Positions 9,323-20,707 of a stretch of DNA of 64,000 nucleotides are shown here, piece by piece. The stretch spans positions 23,117-87,116 of the forward strand of contig JAUCBJ010006630.1 of assembly GCA_032718475.1 (NCBI GenBank), in the 5' to 3' direction. The translations under genes were made by a program, and so were the position numbers. The notes below the pieces were generated by a model. It did no database searches, had not been told where the DNA came from, and saw only the letters and a list, made by a program, of their open reading frames with translations. This DNA comes from Nemertoderma westbladi (taxonomy: Eukaryota > Xenacoelomorpha > Nemertodermatida > Nemertodermatidae). How positions within the stretch are numbered: position 1 is the stretch's first letter; every line of letters begins with the position of its first letter.

Positions 9323-9901
9323 TGTTAGCGAAATCAATTCCGCTAACCACCCCATAAAGTTGGACAATCAGGGCCTTTAAGCAATATTGGGGAGTACGAG
9401 GTTGATTGCCAATCAACCTCGTATCACCCCCAATAAACGGGGACGACAAACCCCAAAGGGCCTCACACAATAGAGGTTAGAGTTCAGGCTACCTCAAGGA
9501 GAGAGAGAGTAACAGCAGCGGGGGGGGGGGGGGGGGGAAACACCCCCGCAGAGCTGAAGGCGAGAAGTAGGTAATCAACCAATGGGGGGACAGGAAAGGC
9601 ATCAGTTGAGTAATAAGGCCAACGTGGTGTGATATATTACCGGTTGGTGTTCAGTTTACCGTTTAGTTTACTCAGTCATTCAGTCAGGGCAGTACGGTGA
9701 TATTTTTTAACCGTCACCGCCGTCACCAACTATAACCTATATTTTACCGGTCAACTGTGCTTGCTATCTACTATCACCCTATATTACACATATATATTTC
9801 CACATTTGATAACGTTAGAACAACAAACTATTATCTTTTCATTTGCACGGTGGGGACGCGTAAATAAACTACACCGGTCGGGGTTCGGGGATCCGGTCAC
9901 A
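9323..9901 (+). repeat. 3' LTR of element D
   Basis: 579 bp, the partner of 3431-4004. It carries the same hairpin and an 18-nt G run (9520-9537). The TSD AATTA follows at 9902-9906. Confidence 0.93.
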
Positions 9902-10410
9902 AATTACTCGATTTCTTGTTCAAGGACTTCCAAAATTGTTCAATGGTAAAGTAGACGATGCCCAGTATTGACACTTTCTCATAAATGCCTTCCCGGTAGG
10001 CAGGTCGCTGTGAAATTTATTATTCACATTAATGGGAGTTGAATAGTCGCTGTGTTAAAGGTTGGTTTACTCACATGCTGGGAGCATGGACATTCAGCAT
10101 CACAGCCTCACCGGAAGCCTATTCGATTATAGAACAGGTAGCAAGCAAGTAAACAGTCTGCAGAAGATGACTGCTCCTCTTTTGATATCTGCTACCTGAA
10201 TGTAGTGCATGGGGTGGGAGCTACTCATATGCAAAGTTTTGCTTCCAGTAATTCAACTTGTCTTTATTTCATCGACCCCAGAGTATGAAATGTTGAATTT
10301 ATAATTCTTTTAAAAAAGCAAATTTTATTAAATTTAATAGTGACTTGGGTAAAACTTGGGACGCAAATTCAACTACTTTTCCGCTTCAATTACGAAATAA
10401 TATGTAATAA
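9902..10410. other. Non-coding, likely intron of the LRR gene
   Basis: It lies immediately 3' (minus strand) of the LRR exon donor. No second exon was recognised. Element D sits directly beyond, so D may be inserted in this intron or in the gene's 3' flank. Confidence 0.4.
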
Positions 10411-10416
10411 ACTCAC

Positions 10417-11162
10417 CTTGTTAACTTGTTTTTATCCATGTAAAATTTGCGCAACAACTTGATATCATTCATTTCAGATAATTTTGTAATAAGATTACTT
10501 CCTAAATCTAGGGAAATCAACTGGCCAAATGGAATACATGCAGTACACACTTCGGTAATGGAATTATCTCTTACAGATAGCGTTGTGAGTGATGACATAT
10601 TCTGTAGTCCCAAAGATGATATGTCGGTCAGATTATTTCCGCTTAAATCGAGAATTTTGATGGACGTGAGGTTCTCAAAATAGTTAACACCAATTGCAAT
10701 GGTAGTGAGTTGGTTCTTAGCCAAGTTGAGAATCTTTAATTTTATCAATTTGTTTATCCCAGAAGAATTAACATTAGAGAATTTGTTTCGATCAAGTTTT
10801 AAGGTTGTCATGTTGATGGCGTTACCTAGTCCATTGGGTATAAGATCTAAGGAATTGTTGCTGAGTTCCAGTTTGGTTAAAGTTGGTTGAATAAGGAATT
10901 CTGTTGCGGTAACATCAATATTTTCCAGGACTCCATCAATAATTTTCAACTCAATTAAACTAACATTTAATTCTTTCCAGGCTGTGATAGCTTCCTTCCC
11001 AATCTCCTTCTTTGTCAACCCATTAACGATTAGTTTAACTTCTTTATTTTCTTTGAAATCATCTTCTGGAACAGGAAATACGTCTGTACCCCTTCTAAGA
11101 CATTGTACAGTGTTCAGAAAATTACGGCAAATGCATCGCGATCTCATTCCGACCTTACATTT
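10417..11162 (-). CDS. Exon of a leucine-rich-repeat protein
   Basis: A 746-nt exon bounded by TTTCAG before 11162 (acceptor AG at 11163-11164) and AAG|GTGAGT at its 3' end (donor at 10411-10416). The open frame starts at the first base of the exon, five codons before the first ATG (11147), and ends in phase 2. The protein begins with a Cys cluster like an LRR N-terminal cap (C.C spacing, then VQC), followed by about seven LRRs of the LxxLxLxxN type (for example LTKLELSNNSL, LKILNLAKNQL, IKILDLSGNNL, LISLDLGSNLI). Such proteins are secreted or membrane-bound recognition molecules. The signal peptide and C-terminal domains must be on other exons. Clean splice sites and no internal stop argue for a live host gene, though a processed or duplicated fragment cannot be excluded. 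Confidence 0.85.
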
Positions 11163-11717
11163 CTGAAATTCACAAACATGTTCATTATTTAAGGGGATAA
11201 GTGGTGGTTAACATGTTTTTAAAAATTGTGTTATTTTTTCAGAATATCCCCAATAATTAAAAAATTAGCTATACACATGATAAAGTCTGTTGTCTGATTG
11301 TTTCACCCAAAAAATAATAAATAGAAAGGAAACTAATGATTCCTTCTAAAGGAAGTATTCTATGCTCGCTATTATACTATTATATTAATGCGATATTAAT
11401 GATATTAATTTCTAGACATTGAAAAGTAATTCATAAATATGAGGGAAGTTCAAAGTAAAATCTTGATTCGGTCAGGATTAAAATACAACTAGAAACATAT
11501 TACTGTTGATTACTGTTACACATTAATAATGTTGATGAAAGGTATGTACGAAGCCCTGAAAGGGACACAAAAATATTGTTTTCTATCATCTGCGCAAAAC
11601 TTAGTATCTTGTGTACACCCGGAGTACAGTGATTTCTGTGATGGGCTCTATGGCTAGCTATGGTGTACGAATACTTATTGACTTTACGTTTATCACATTG
11701 GTTTAACTTGCCTTGCC
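11163..11717. other. Non-coding, likely upstream intron of the LRR gene
   Basis: AT-rich, with no exon recognised. It precedes the LRR exon on the minus strand. Confidence 0.4.
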
Positions 11718-12205
11718 TTAACCCTATTAGTACACTGGGCTATAAAAAGTTGTACAAACACCGGAGGGTAGGGAGGTCATATTGACCCCCACAAATTTTA
11801 ACGAAAACGTCTGATATTTTGTTTTGTACGTAGATTTCAATAGTGTTAATCCCACCAAGAAAAAATTTTTGAAAAATTTACTGGGGTGGTACCAAAATTA
11901 CAAGTAGTGAACAATTTGAAAGATAAATTTTTCAGCTAACCTTTAGCTAACTTAACCTAACTTTCAGCTAACAGGTTTTCTGGGGCGTTGAATCCATTGG
12001 AAAATATTTAAAAATGATCTGATTACTATAAAAGGCAGTTTTAGTCCTCTACGTAGGCAAAAAAAAGTGAATAAAAACAAGTAACCAGTACTTTTTAGTT
12101 TGAATACAAATTTTTGAAATCACTTACACGATGCTATGAATTCATATTTTCAGGTTTTCTGGGGGCCCTGAATCTAATGGAATACATTTCTAATAAATAA
12201 ATAAA
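11718..12205 (-). mobile_element. Truncated piggyBac-like nonautonomous element end
   Basis: It starts TTAACCCTATTAG and matches, in inverted orientation, the right end of the element at 48388-49942, including the CTATAAAA/TGTACAAA phrases, an ACGTCTGAT phrase and the AACAAGTAACCAG phrase. It carries the GGTCATATTGACC palindrome (11775-11787). It breaks off near 12205, next to an AT-rich repeat, and no second TIR is seen. Confidence 0.75.
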
Positions 12206-12255
12206 ATGATATAAAATTAATAATAATATATAATAATAATTTAATTTAATTTCTC
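12206..12255. repeat. AT-rich repeat (AATAATTTAATTTA type)
   Basis: Same repeat vocabulary as the longer array at 47900-48235. Both lie beside piggyBac-like copies. Confidence 0.6.
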
Positions 12256-12640
12256 CAGCGTCTCGCCGAAGCACTCTAGGCCCGGTGGAACGGGAAGCAG
12301 GAAGGGGGTTTCAGCAGACGGAAGGGTTTCTAGGGGCAATCAGTAGGAGGCTACTGTTCGGCCTGCTGCGGACGAATTCCCTCTGTCTCCGTGGAGGGCG
12401 CCGCCCCTGGCGAGGTCTCGGGTTTGGGGAAGGGGCAGTCGATAAACAGTCGACTGTCTAGATTTATCGGTTTCCGACCCGGACAGATGTTATTGCCTGC
12501 ACTACTATGGTCGTCGATATCAACCTTAGATATATAACATAAACTATTACAATATCGCAAAATGGTTTGATTTATTGTGCTATAAATTCTACATCATATC
12601 TAATTTACATTTTCCTTATAATTAAATTTAATAATACTAC
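12256..12640. other. Unassigned, GC-richer patch
   Basis: A 69-codon minus-strand ORF (12351-12560) is present without recognisable motifs. Nothing else was seen. Confidence 0.3.
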
Positions 12641-13120
12641 TACTACTACTAGGTCGAGCAAGCTCGGAAAGTGAAAACGAGATCCTTCCAGGCTTCCATC
12701 TCCTTCCATCTCATAGTTGTCGCAATTTCGTTGCTCCCAAGGTCAGTATCCCATTCAAGTTGATTTATATATGTTATGGCCTGTCGTCCACGACTACGCT
12801 TTCCATGAGTTGGTTGCCAGAGAAGTAGATCTGGTATGACCCCGTCTTTACTTCGCCAGCAGTGCCCACTGAATCTTAATCTGCGTTTATGGAGGGTGGT
12901 TGATACAGGTGGTATTGTACCATAAATCTCGGCGTTTGTCATGTGTTGTCTCCAGCTGAAGTTTAGCGCTGCCCATAGTAGTCTTGTATATCAACCATCA
13001 ATTCGTTGTGCAGGTGATTTAGTCAGTGTCCAGGTCTCACCCCCGTATTAAAATACACTTTCCACTGTGACTCGAAAGAACTTAGTCTTCAAGTGCCTGA
13101 AGAGAGTCAGGTCAGGTCAG
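12641..13120 (-). pseudogene. LINE 3' fragment, RT C-terminal region
   Basis: A minus-strand ORF (12649-12942) has the post-RT signature of APE-type LINEs (RLRFSGHCWR, then LLLWQPTHGKRSRGR). The upstream DNA to about 13120 encodes the preceding part (VTVES, a YGGETWTLTKS-like phrase) with stops and frame changes. A short (CTA/AGT)n tail lies at 12635-12652, as expected at a LINE 3' end. Confidence 0.8.
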
Positions 13121-13500
13121 TTCAGTTCAGGTATTCTAGGTCATTGATCAAGAAAACTTGCCACCTCCATGCAGCATAAAGGAAGTGCCAACTGTTCGCG
13201 GTATTTCAACTTTTCCTAACGCAAGTTGAATATTTTTTGGATTTAATTTTAATTAATATTCCGATATCACTACTGGGTGCGGGAACATGGGATTTGGGCA
13301 CATTAAATGGACTGGGGGCGATTTATGGGCAAATATTGGGGCGACTTACGGGGTACGGGACTCATTTCATGTTTTTAAGGGCCAGGGGTGGGAGGAAAAG
13401 TTAAGCAGTATTCAGGTTTGCCTGATTACTATTAGGCCTAGCCAACTTCCTGCTGCCTGTAGAGGTGGATTTGGTAACTCGCTAGGTCTAAAGGACAAGG
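13121..13500. other. Unassigned DNA
   Basis: No supported gene. A 74-codon ORF (13287-13511) has no recognised features. Confidence 0.3.
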
Positions 13501-14095
13501 ACTACATTTAGCGGTCCCTGGCCAACAGCAGTTATTACGAGCCTGAAAAGGACATCAGAAAGTCTGCTGCTTGTGTCAGGGATTTGCGACGGGAACCGAC
13601 GACAGACCCCTAGCCAAGCCGTACTGGTTCCTGACCGATCCCTTCGGGGTTCGGGAAGGGTGGGATGGACACGCGAACGGGTCGACCGACTAACGGAGGA
13701 AGGGTTCGACGAGGACTGCCTTCCTGAAGTGGGTTCCACAACCGGCGTTAGTACGAGCCTGAATAAGGACTCGGAAAACCACCAACCATTGGGGCTCACG
13801 ACGGGCTGACAGACCCCTTGCCAAGCCGTACTGGTACCTGACCGATCCCTTTGGGGTTAGGGAAGGTTGGGACGGACACGCAAACGGGTCCACCGACATG
13901 ACAGACCCCTAGCCAAGCCGTACTGGTTCCTGATGATCGATCCCTTCAGAGTTCGGGAAGGGTGGGACGGACACGCAACCGGGTCTACCGACTGGACCGA
14001 CCCTTAGCCAAGCCGTACTGGTTCCTGATGACCGATCCCTTCAGGGTTTGGGAAGGGTGGGACGGACACGCAACAGGGTCGACCGACACCGACAC
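13500..14095. repeat. GC-rich minisatellite, about 90-bp unit
   Basis: Four copies contain AGCCAAGCCGTACTGGT (variant GCC start), then CCGATCCCTTC and GGACACGCAA, starting near 13611, 13818, 13911 and 14007. The first two are separated by a longer spacer, part of which repeats the preceding 13520-13600 phrase (ACGAGCCTGAA.AAGGAC). ORFs called in both strands here are products of the repeat. Confidence 0.8.
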
Positions 14096-14827
14096 CACAA
14101 TACCGAGACTAGGACCGGGGGAAAATTAGGGAACATTAGTTAGGCTAAAATCTGAGCGAACAGTGGGTAATTAAATAATGTACTGTAGGGATTTATATTG
14201 TCGTGTTATATTATTGTGAATATTTGGTGTATATTTGTTTGGGGAAGCCCAACTTATTCTCAATCAACTGTAGGGAAGTTACATTAAAGAGTATATCCAA
14301 CCAATGAAACTTTTCCTCAACCGCAATCTTGCATTTAAGAACGTATTCCTTCTCCACTACCAATATCCGGTGACTGGCCGGGATTCCGTGGTCTGAAAAG
14401 TTTCGCCTCCAGCATCGGCGTTTTCCCCCATGGTGTCTGGAATAACGGCAACACCACCTGTAGCTGCATAGACCCTCTTACTAGGGCAAATCTGGTCCTG
14501 TAACTAGGACCCCCTTCATTCTGGTTCGTTCTGGTTCCCCCTTCATTCTCTCGCTCACATATGTTCAGCGCCACCCGGTTGGGTAGCACCCACCATTCCC
14601 ATTGAGGCTGTGCCATAGGTCAGGACCGACCCTTCACCTTACTGCAGTTTTACTTACATCTTAGCCTACCGGTCGTTGTGCCTGTGTCTTCGATATTACC
14701 GCAGTACCGTGTTTGTGCTGCATACCTATCTGTCCCATTATACTGTTATACAGTTATATGAGTTGTGATACATATACGTTTGCCTTTGTTGCTGTTCATA
14801 CACCAGCGTCTACTTTACCTTGGCGCA
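14096..14827. other. Unassigned DNA with a short dispersed repeat
   Basis: The segment at about 14450-14525 (containing AGACCCTCTTACTAGGG and GGTCCTGTAACTAGGACCCC) recurs at about 29825-29885 near the LINE-1 5' end, so this may be LINE 5' UTR material. No gene supported. Confidence 0.4.
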
Positions 14828-15420
14828 GCATACTTTCATGTCAGGTGAGGACCTTCGAATACGTAAGGGAAAGGCAGAGGCAGCCTTGAATAGGCTTTTC
14901 AGGATTTGGAAGTCACTGAGAATTATTTGGAAACTTAAGGTCCGATTATTTAGAGCAGCAGTAGTTCCAGTACTCCACTACGGGAGTCCATGCTGGGCTC
15001 TAACTGCTGAGGACAGCAATACTCTGGATAGCACATTCACAAGAATGCTACGCCGGGTTCATTGTGTCAAGTACAATGCACACATCTCCAACCAGACACT
15101 ATATAATGTTGAAGGTGTCTCATTGGTTCCCCCAAGCTAGACACTAGAACAAAATCGCCTCCGCTTTGCAGTACATTGCTTTCACCGTGAGGACCAGCCA
15201 GTGCATAATCTTGTACTTTGGCAGCCTCATGGAGTGAATAAGCATGGTGGACAGCCCATGACTTTCTTGGGACGCATCATAAAGGACCTGGCCTTGAAGA
15301 TGCGGATGATCTAGCAAATGTCATGGGTAATAGGGAGTTGTGGCGGTGCAATTTTGTCGATAAACCGACACAGCATTCTTAAAAATGCAGCTGCAATGCA
15401 GCATGCCGATCCTAGTAGTA
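14828..15420 (+). pseudogene. LINE-1 family 3' fragment (5'-truncated copy)
   Basis: It is colinear with 47006-47580 at both nucleotide and protein level (the GEDLRIRKGKA phrase, RLFRAAVVPVL, MLRRVHCVKYNAHISNQTLYN). A stop at 15138-15140 and small deletions disrupt it. It ends at the same CCGATCCTAGTAGT 3' terminus as LINE-1, the expected structure of a 5'-truncated LINE insertion. Confidence 0.88.
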
Positions 15421-17990
15421 GCCTGGAGAGATCTGATTTCCAGATGGTATCCATTTTTGATAGAGCTACCCAAGCCTTTGCTTACCTAACTTCTATGTCC
15501 TTTTTGCTACTCTCTATCCATCATCCAAGGTACTGGAAGTCGTCGACCTTCCTTAATTGATTATTATCAATGGTTGACAAGTTTCCATCAACATTAAAGG
15601 TCATGAATTCGGTCTTGGTAGCATTTATATGCAATCCAACCTCCTCAGCAGCTCTCTCCACTTTATTTAGTAGAATCTGTGCATCTGCTAGCGCATTACA
15701 GAGCAGGGCGATGTCATTCACAAAGTCGGTGTCTGTGACCGTAGTTGCCGGATATCTACTACTTCTGCGTTCTTGAAGTGTGAATCCCAGATATTCACCC
15801 TTTGTGGCCGTCCTCATTGCGTAATCCTGCACAATTACAAATAGTAATGGTGCTAATGTGTCACCTTGCAGTACGCCAGCCAGGATTGAGAAAAACTCAG
15901 TTTCACCTTCTGCTGAGAGTACATGCGCTTCTGTGTCACAATATAACAATCCAATGCCAGCAACAATTACTTCTGGTATTCCATAAGCTCTTAGGATTTC
16001 AAGCATTTTACCTCTATGGATGGAGTCGAATGCCTTTTTGAAGTCCGCAAAAGTCATGACTGCGGGGAGATTTTTTGACTTAATTCCTTCAATCAGTCTT
16101 CGTAGGGCAAGTATCTGAGCTATTGTTGATCTACTTGGTCGAAATCCGTCTTGGCTCCTACGCAGTAGTTTCTCTATGTGAGGCCTAATCCTATATAGAA
16201 TCATTTTATTGTATATTTTGGCAGCTACCACAAGCAGACAGAACCACAATAGTTTATTGGTATGCCGAGGTCTCCTTTCTTGGGGAGAGGCTTTAGTTGA
16301 CCTTTACTCCAAATTGGTGGTGGCTTTTCCCCTTTTATCATCCGGTTGCAAACATTCAATAATGGTCTGTTTAGCACTCCAGTTTTCCATACCTCTGCTG
16401 GGATTCCATCTAATCCACTCGCTTTATTATTGGACATGCTTTTAATGCTTCTTTGGAGTTCGGCAGGTGTGAAGGCCCCTGTTTCTATAGGTAGTGAGTG
16501 TCTTGTCATATATTTTCCTTGTGGGCTGATTTTGATGTTTGGTGGCTGCCCAAGCAAGTGGCTGAAGTGATTTTTCCACTTCCCAACACGTTCTTCAGGA
16601 CTATCGGCTTTGAGGCGCCCCTTTGCACAACTTTTCCGACCAGATACCTCATTTACAGTTTGCCAGGTAAATCTTGATTGTTGCTGTATGTGAGCAGGTT
16701 TAGTTGCTTCAATTTTATCCTGTATGTACTTTTCCTGGCTGATGTTGTAGGCCAATTTAAGATCGTCCTTAGCTTTCTCAACCTTGTTAATTTTTTTGGT
16801 TGTTGGTTGTTTGGTTCTCACTTTGTAGACTATCTTAAGATCTTCTCTCTTACAAGTAACCTCAGAGTTTTGCCATGGCACATACAGTTTTCGTTTGGGT
16901 TTCTGGGGGATATGCTTCTTAGCTGATTCCTTGTGGTCTGTTATATTCTGGCATATTGAATCAGTGGACTGGTCTTCATCCGTTGACTGAAGTGCTTCAA
17001 AGCGGTTTTGAACTTCTATTGTGTAAGCATCCTTTACAGCATTGTCAGTTCTGAGTTTCTCCCAGTCATAGTTGATTTGCTTGCTCGTCCCGGGCCTGCT
17101 GGCTCTCAAACTGAGTCTGATCTCTGCAGTCACAATTCTGTGGTCCGAACCAACTAGTTTGAATGAGCTGTATGCCTCGCATGCAGTTGATCATGCTGTT
17201 TCTCCACTTTTTGTTTATAAGGATGTAATCTAGTTGTGCTTTGGTTCCATTAGGGTATTGAAAGGTCCATAGCTTCCCCTTACTATTTTCGAATGTGTTG
17301 TTTGTTGGTATCAATTCGCATTCTTTCATTAGGTCTAAAAGTAAGTAACCATTTCTGTTAGAACTGGTGTTATATGTGTAACCCTTGATGTATTCTGGGC
17401 CAATTTGCACATTCGGGTCACCAGCAATGACTTTAACATCGTGTTTCGGAATGTCCTTTATAAGTCCAGTCAGGGTTCTTCATAATACTTAACTGCTTGT
17501 TCTGGCTCTCAGGCATTGGTTGGACTGTAGCAACATATAACTGTTGCCTTGGGATTCCCATCAAATGTTGCGATCATAACCCTGGAATTTATAGATTCGA
17601 TGTTGTTTAGGGTCTTAAGTGCAAATGGGCTTAGCAGAATTCCTACTCCACCAATTGATGCATTGGCCGAGTTTCTTACTACTGAGCTTGTTACTAACGT
17701 CCATCCATTTCCAATGTCATTGTACTTCATGGCAGTGTCTTCGTGAGAAATCCGATGTTCTTGGAAGCAGATGACGTTGATGTTATATTCCATTGCCATA
17801 GCAACCATGTCACCCTTTGGTATGTGCTTTCAGCGTGGGTGCGTTCATTGTAGCCGGTATTTCTCCTGGAGGGTTCTCATACTCATATCTTTCAGTTGTG
17901 AGAGTAAATCGCTTGTGGTCGCAACTCCTACAAGCGTCTTCGCAGTAGGTCGCCGTTGGTTGATTACCTTCCACCGACCTTGTCAGCATG
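15421..17990 (-). pseudogene. Degenerate APE-type LINE (EN + RT)
   Basis: Minus-strand remains of one LINE. The endonuclease N-terminal half is at 17808-17509 (CFQEHRIS, GGVGILLSPFA, CCYSPTNA), the endonuclease C-terminal part at 17410-17066 (LDYILINKKWR), a linker and RT start at 17133-16225 (KASGLDGIPAEVWK) and the RT core at 16249-15521 (SQDGFRPSRSTIAQI, FADFKKAFDSI, GVLQGDTLAPLLF). Frames change near 17.46 kb, 17.1 kb and 16.24 kb. The catalytic FADD box reads FVND, losing one metal-binding Asp. The RT thumb side is cut at 15421, where it meets the 3' end of the LINE fragment at 14828-15420. Confidence 0.9.
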
Positions 17991-18004
17991 TCTAGCTGTT
18001 GGTT

Positions 18005-19195
18005 TGTTCGCGCTTTTAAGACCTTTGGCAGTTTAACCCGCCAAATCTATATGTCTTCTAGGTTATAAATCGACTTTAGCCTATGACAAGTATTTGACAA
18101 AAATAAATCCAACATTAGCCGAAGCCAGTCTATGCGCAACCATTCACCCGCTGGATATACCCGGGAGACTGGATTCGGATGCTTTAATTTGATTGCGGTG
18201 CAGGCCTACCGTACTATTCGATTGATCGTTAATATAATTCCTGACAAATATCATTCACTTTCGGGAAATATTAGCAGTTCCTTTAGGATGTGGCGCTCTA
18301 TCTATATAAACAGAGCTATGGCTTACACTAAACACAACGGAATGGATTATAAGTTACACATAAGGCGCATTCTTTAGGAGATGCTTTGTTACGCGGACAA
18401 GCACATACAGACTATTGCACACCGCTGCACACTGAATTGCCGATAGTCACTGATTTTAATCATATATAAAGAGAATAGCAACCGACATTTGTAGGGCCTA
18501 TAAAATAGCATTCAATTCACTACAAACCACGATAATATAAGTCGCAATTGCTATATGTAACCGGTCTCTCTAACCTTAGTGTATCAAGAAGATCGGGGTT
18601 TCTGATCGTTTATCGTTATTCTCCAAATAACAATATGTAAACAACTGATACAATTAATAACAAACAGTAAAAGGTACCGTACCGTACCGTACCATACCGT
18701 ACCGTACCGTACCGTACCGTACCGTACCGTACCGTACCGTACCGTACCGTACCGGTAACAGTTATGTGTTCTTATAATTAAAGCCGTTCTAATGTTGGAA
18801 TAATTCAGAATAATCCTATAGCCGATGTTCTAGGCTCTGGAAAAACCATCACACTGAACCCTGTGAGCTGTTGCAGGTAGCTTTCAACACAAAGAGGAAA
18901 AGCTCTCATTGGCAGAGTTCCATATTCCACAGATTCCACGAATGTCTAAATGCCGAACTATTCGGGTTTTTGCAGCCCTTAGCCAACACACAGGATGAAT
19001 CACTCTGCTTGGTTGACCTTGCTCTGGTTGGTTGATCGAACAGAACAAAGAGGCCATACATACAGCAAATCAGCCAATTATCCGGTAGCTTGTATCATTT
19101 GAGTTAGGGAGTTTTTCTTTAGAGTATTTGAGCGCATTGAGGGAAACTGGATTGCGAAGCAAAAGGGCCAGTTATATCCCACAAAAGCTTTTACA
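18005..19195 (-). repeat. 3' LTR of element A
   Basis: 1191 bp, nearly identical to 28178-29700 except for indels, above all a short (ACCGT)n array of about 16 units at 18676-18755. Confidence 0.92.
18676..18755. repeat. (ACCGT)n pentanucleotide array, 16 units
   Basis: 80 nt of ACCGT with one ACCAT variant. It lies in the 3' LTR of A at the same place as the 74-unit array in the 5' LTR. Confidence 0.95.
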
Positions 19196-19273
19196 CCGCT
19201 CCCAGAAAATGGGATTTAATTCTATAAAATATAAAAAATCACAGTTTCTAAAATATAAAAATACTCTAAACAG

Positions 19274-20707
19274 TTAGTCTTTCTTGCGTGGACGGCGTTT
19301 ACGCAGTTTTTTAAAGCTAGCAAGAGTCCTTTTCTCTTTGGGGGGAGCCACTTTACTAGGAGGGCCATAACTCCTGGGTGAAGGGTGCAATATGATTGCA
19401 TCAGAAGGTGTAGGATTATGGTCGGGGTATCCGCCGTTTCGATATGCTTCTCCTCAAGCTGATTTTCCTCCGCTCGTAGCTGGATACGTTCATCCAAAAA
19501 CTCTCGCAGAGAATAGGGTCGTCCAAGTTCGATATCTTCTCAGAGATTCTGGACTTCCCGATCGAACTGAGATAAAGTTAATTCGTTTACCGCTTGGACC
19601 CGCTGCCGCAATTTACGTTTCTCTAAACAATTGTAGGTTCATTTTCCGATCTTTTGACGAATAGTGTCCAACGCATCTCGTACAACTCTCTCCTCTGCCT
19701 CAGTGACAGGTTGTATCGGGTTAAGCCGGGACGATGGTAAGGGTGAAACGGCGATATTAAATGTCCGTGTCCCAATCCAGCTAGGTAGGATGGGCTAATA
19801 TCTAGGAAGCCCACAACCGGGGTGCCACCGACTAATTGTTCAGGCAACACCAGATCTTTGAACAGTGAGTACAGCTCGGGAGGATCCTTCATACTAATAG
19901 GATCAAGAGTCTGAGGTCTCACTAGGGAATGATGAGGTCTGATTGAGTATTCCGGAACTCTGATCATCGGTTTATTTAAGGATCGTCTGAGTCGAACGAG
20001 CGTAGGTGATAGGTCAAACAAATTTCGCTCGAAACTCCCGCAAGTATAGCGAGTAAAACCGTGTTTAGTGCAACGTCTCCGTGGATGTTTAGGTCTTTCC
20101 GTTTGTTGGTTGGGTCTAGGGCATTCATCGCAATAATACCAAAGACGCACGTCTTGTAGGGGAGACGCGAGTGATCTTTCTCCAGCTTACAATATTCCTC
20201 CATCTGTTCGAAGCTATCCGGTACAACAGGTAGCGGTCGATCGGCGGTAAGATACATCATAGTGGAATAGAGCCGTTTGAGTTCTACCATGCCTTGTATA
20301 TCTTGAGATCTATATCTTGTATATCATGTATACCTTGAGGATATCAAGTTTCTAGATTCTGTTGACTGGTAATATCGAGATATGTTTCTCTCAAGAATTC
20401 CAGATATTTTGGTGAAGTCGCTGCGTTTATCCGGCTCTTCAACATCTTCACTTTCGAGTCGGTTTCGAATAGAATTTTCGTGTTCGAGTCTCAGTTTATC
20501 GTTCCGCTTCTGCTGGGTATGATATATAAATAAAACCATTTCTCTTTTGGTGTCTATATCGTTCGTATCGTGTAGGTCGATAGGATGACCAGTAGTTAAG
20601 AAGTCCATATACGTACCATTTACGACGCGCACAGCGAGCGGTGATTTTTCTACAGTCCAACCCAGGACATTGCTCCCGGGACATTGGCGGTTAGATATAA
20701 CGACCAT
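19274..20707 (-). pseudogene. ORF-X remnant of element A
   Basis: Broken third ORF between pol and the 3' LTR. Fragment 20707-20324 (phrase NGTYMDFLTTGHPIDLHDT) matches the B copy at 34323-34054. Fragment 20290-19976 matches ORF-X of C (RLYSTMMYL...PLPVV against RLYHMNMYL...PLPAV). Fragment 20150-19623 carries the conserved CDEC...RRCTKH zinc site (CGEC...TRCPAH in C). The central part and zinc knuckles are absent. The basic tail (LKKLRKHR in B, FKKLRKRRPRKKD here) ends at 19274 after a coiled-coil-like Glu/Arg stretch. At least three frame breaks are present. Confidence 0.8.

Larger units (their letters stand above)
3431..9901 (+). mobile_element. Element D: complete nonautonomous LTR retrotransposon
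   Basis: Two near-identical LTRs (3431-4004 and 9323-9901) begin TGTTAGCG and end TCACA. They are flanked by a perfect 5-bp direct duplication AATTA (3426-3430 and 9902-9906). A G-rich polypurine tract sits just upstream of the 3' LTR. The 5.3-kb interior has no reverse transcriptase, protease, RNase H or integrase, only a broken Asn-rich ORF and many tandem repeats, so movement must depend on enzymes from elsewhere. No convincing primer-binding site follows the 5' LTR. The close LTR similarity suggests a fairly recent insertion. A solo LTR of a diverged subfamily lies at 44383-44937. Confidence 0.93.

Noticed and set aside
18132-18377. ORF repeated at 28375-28563 as a conserved small protein
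   Set aside because: It lies in both LTRs of element A, so its duplication is explained by LTR identity. No independent evidence of coding.
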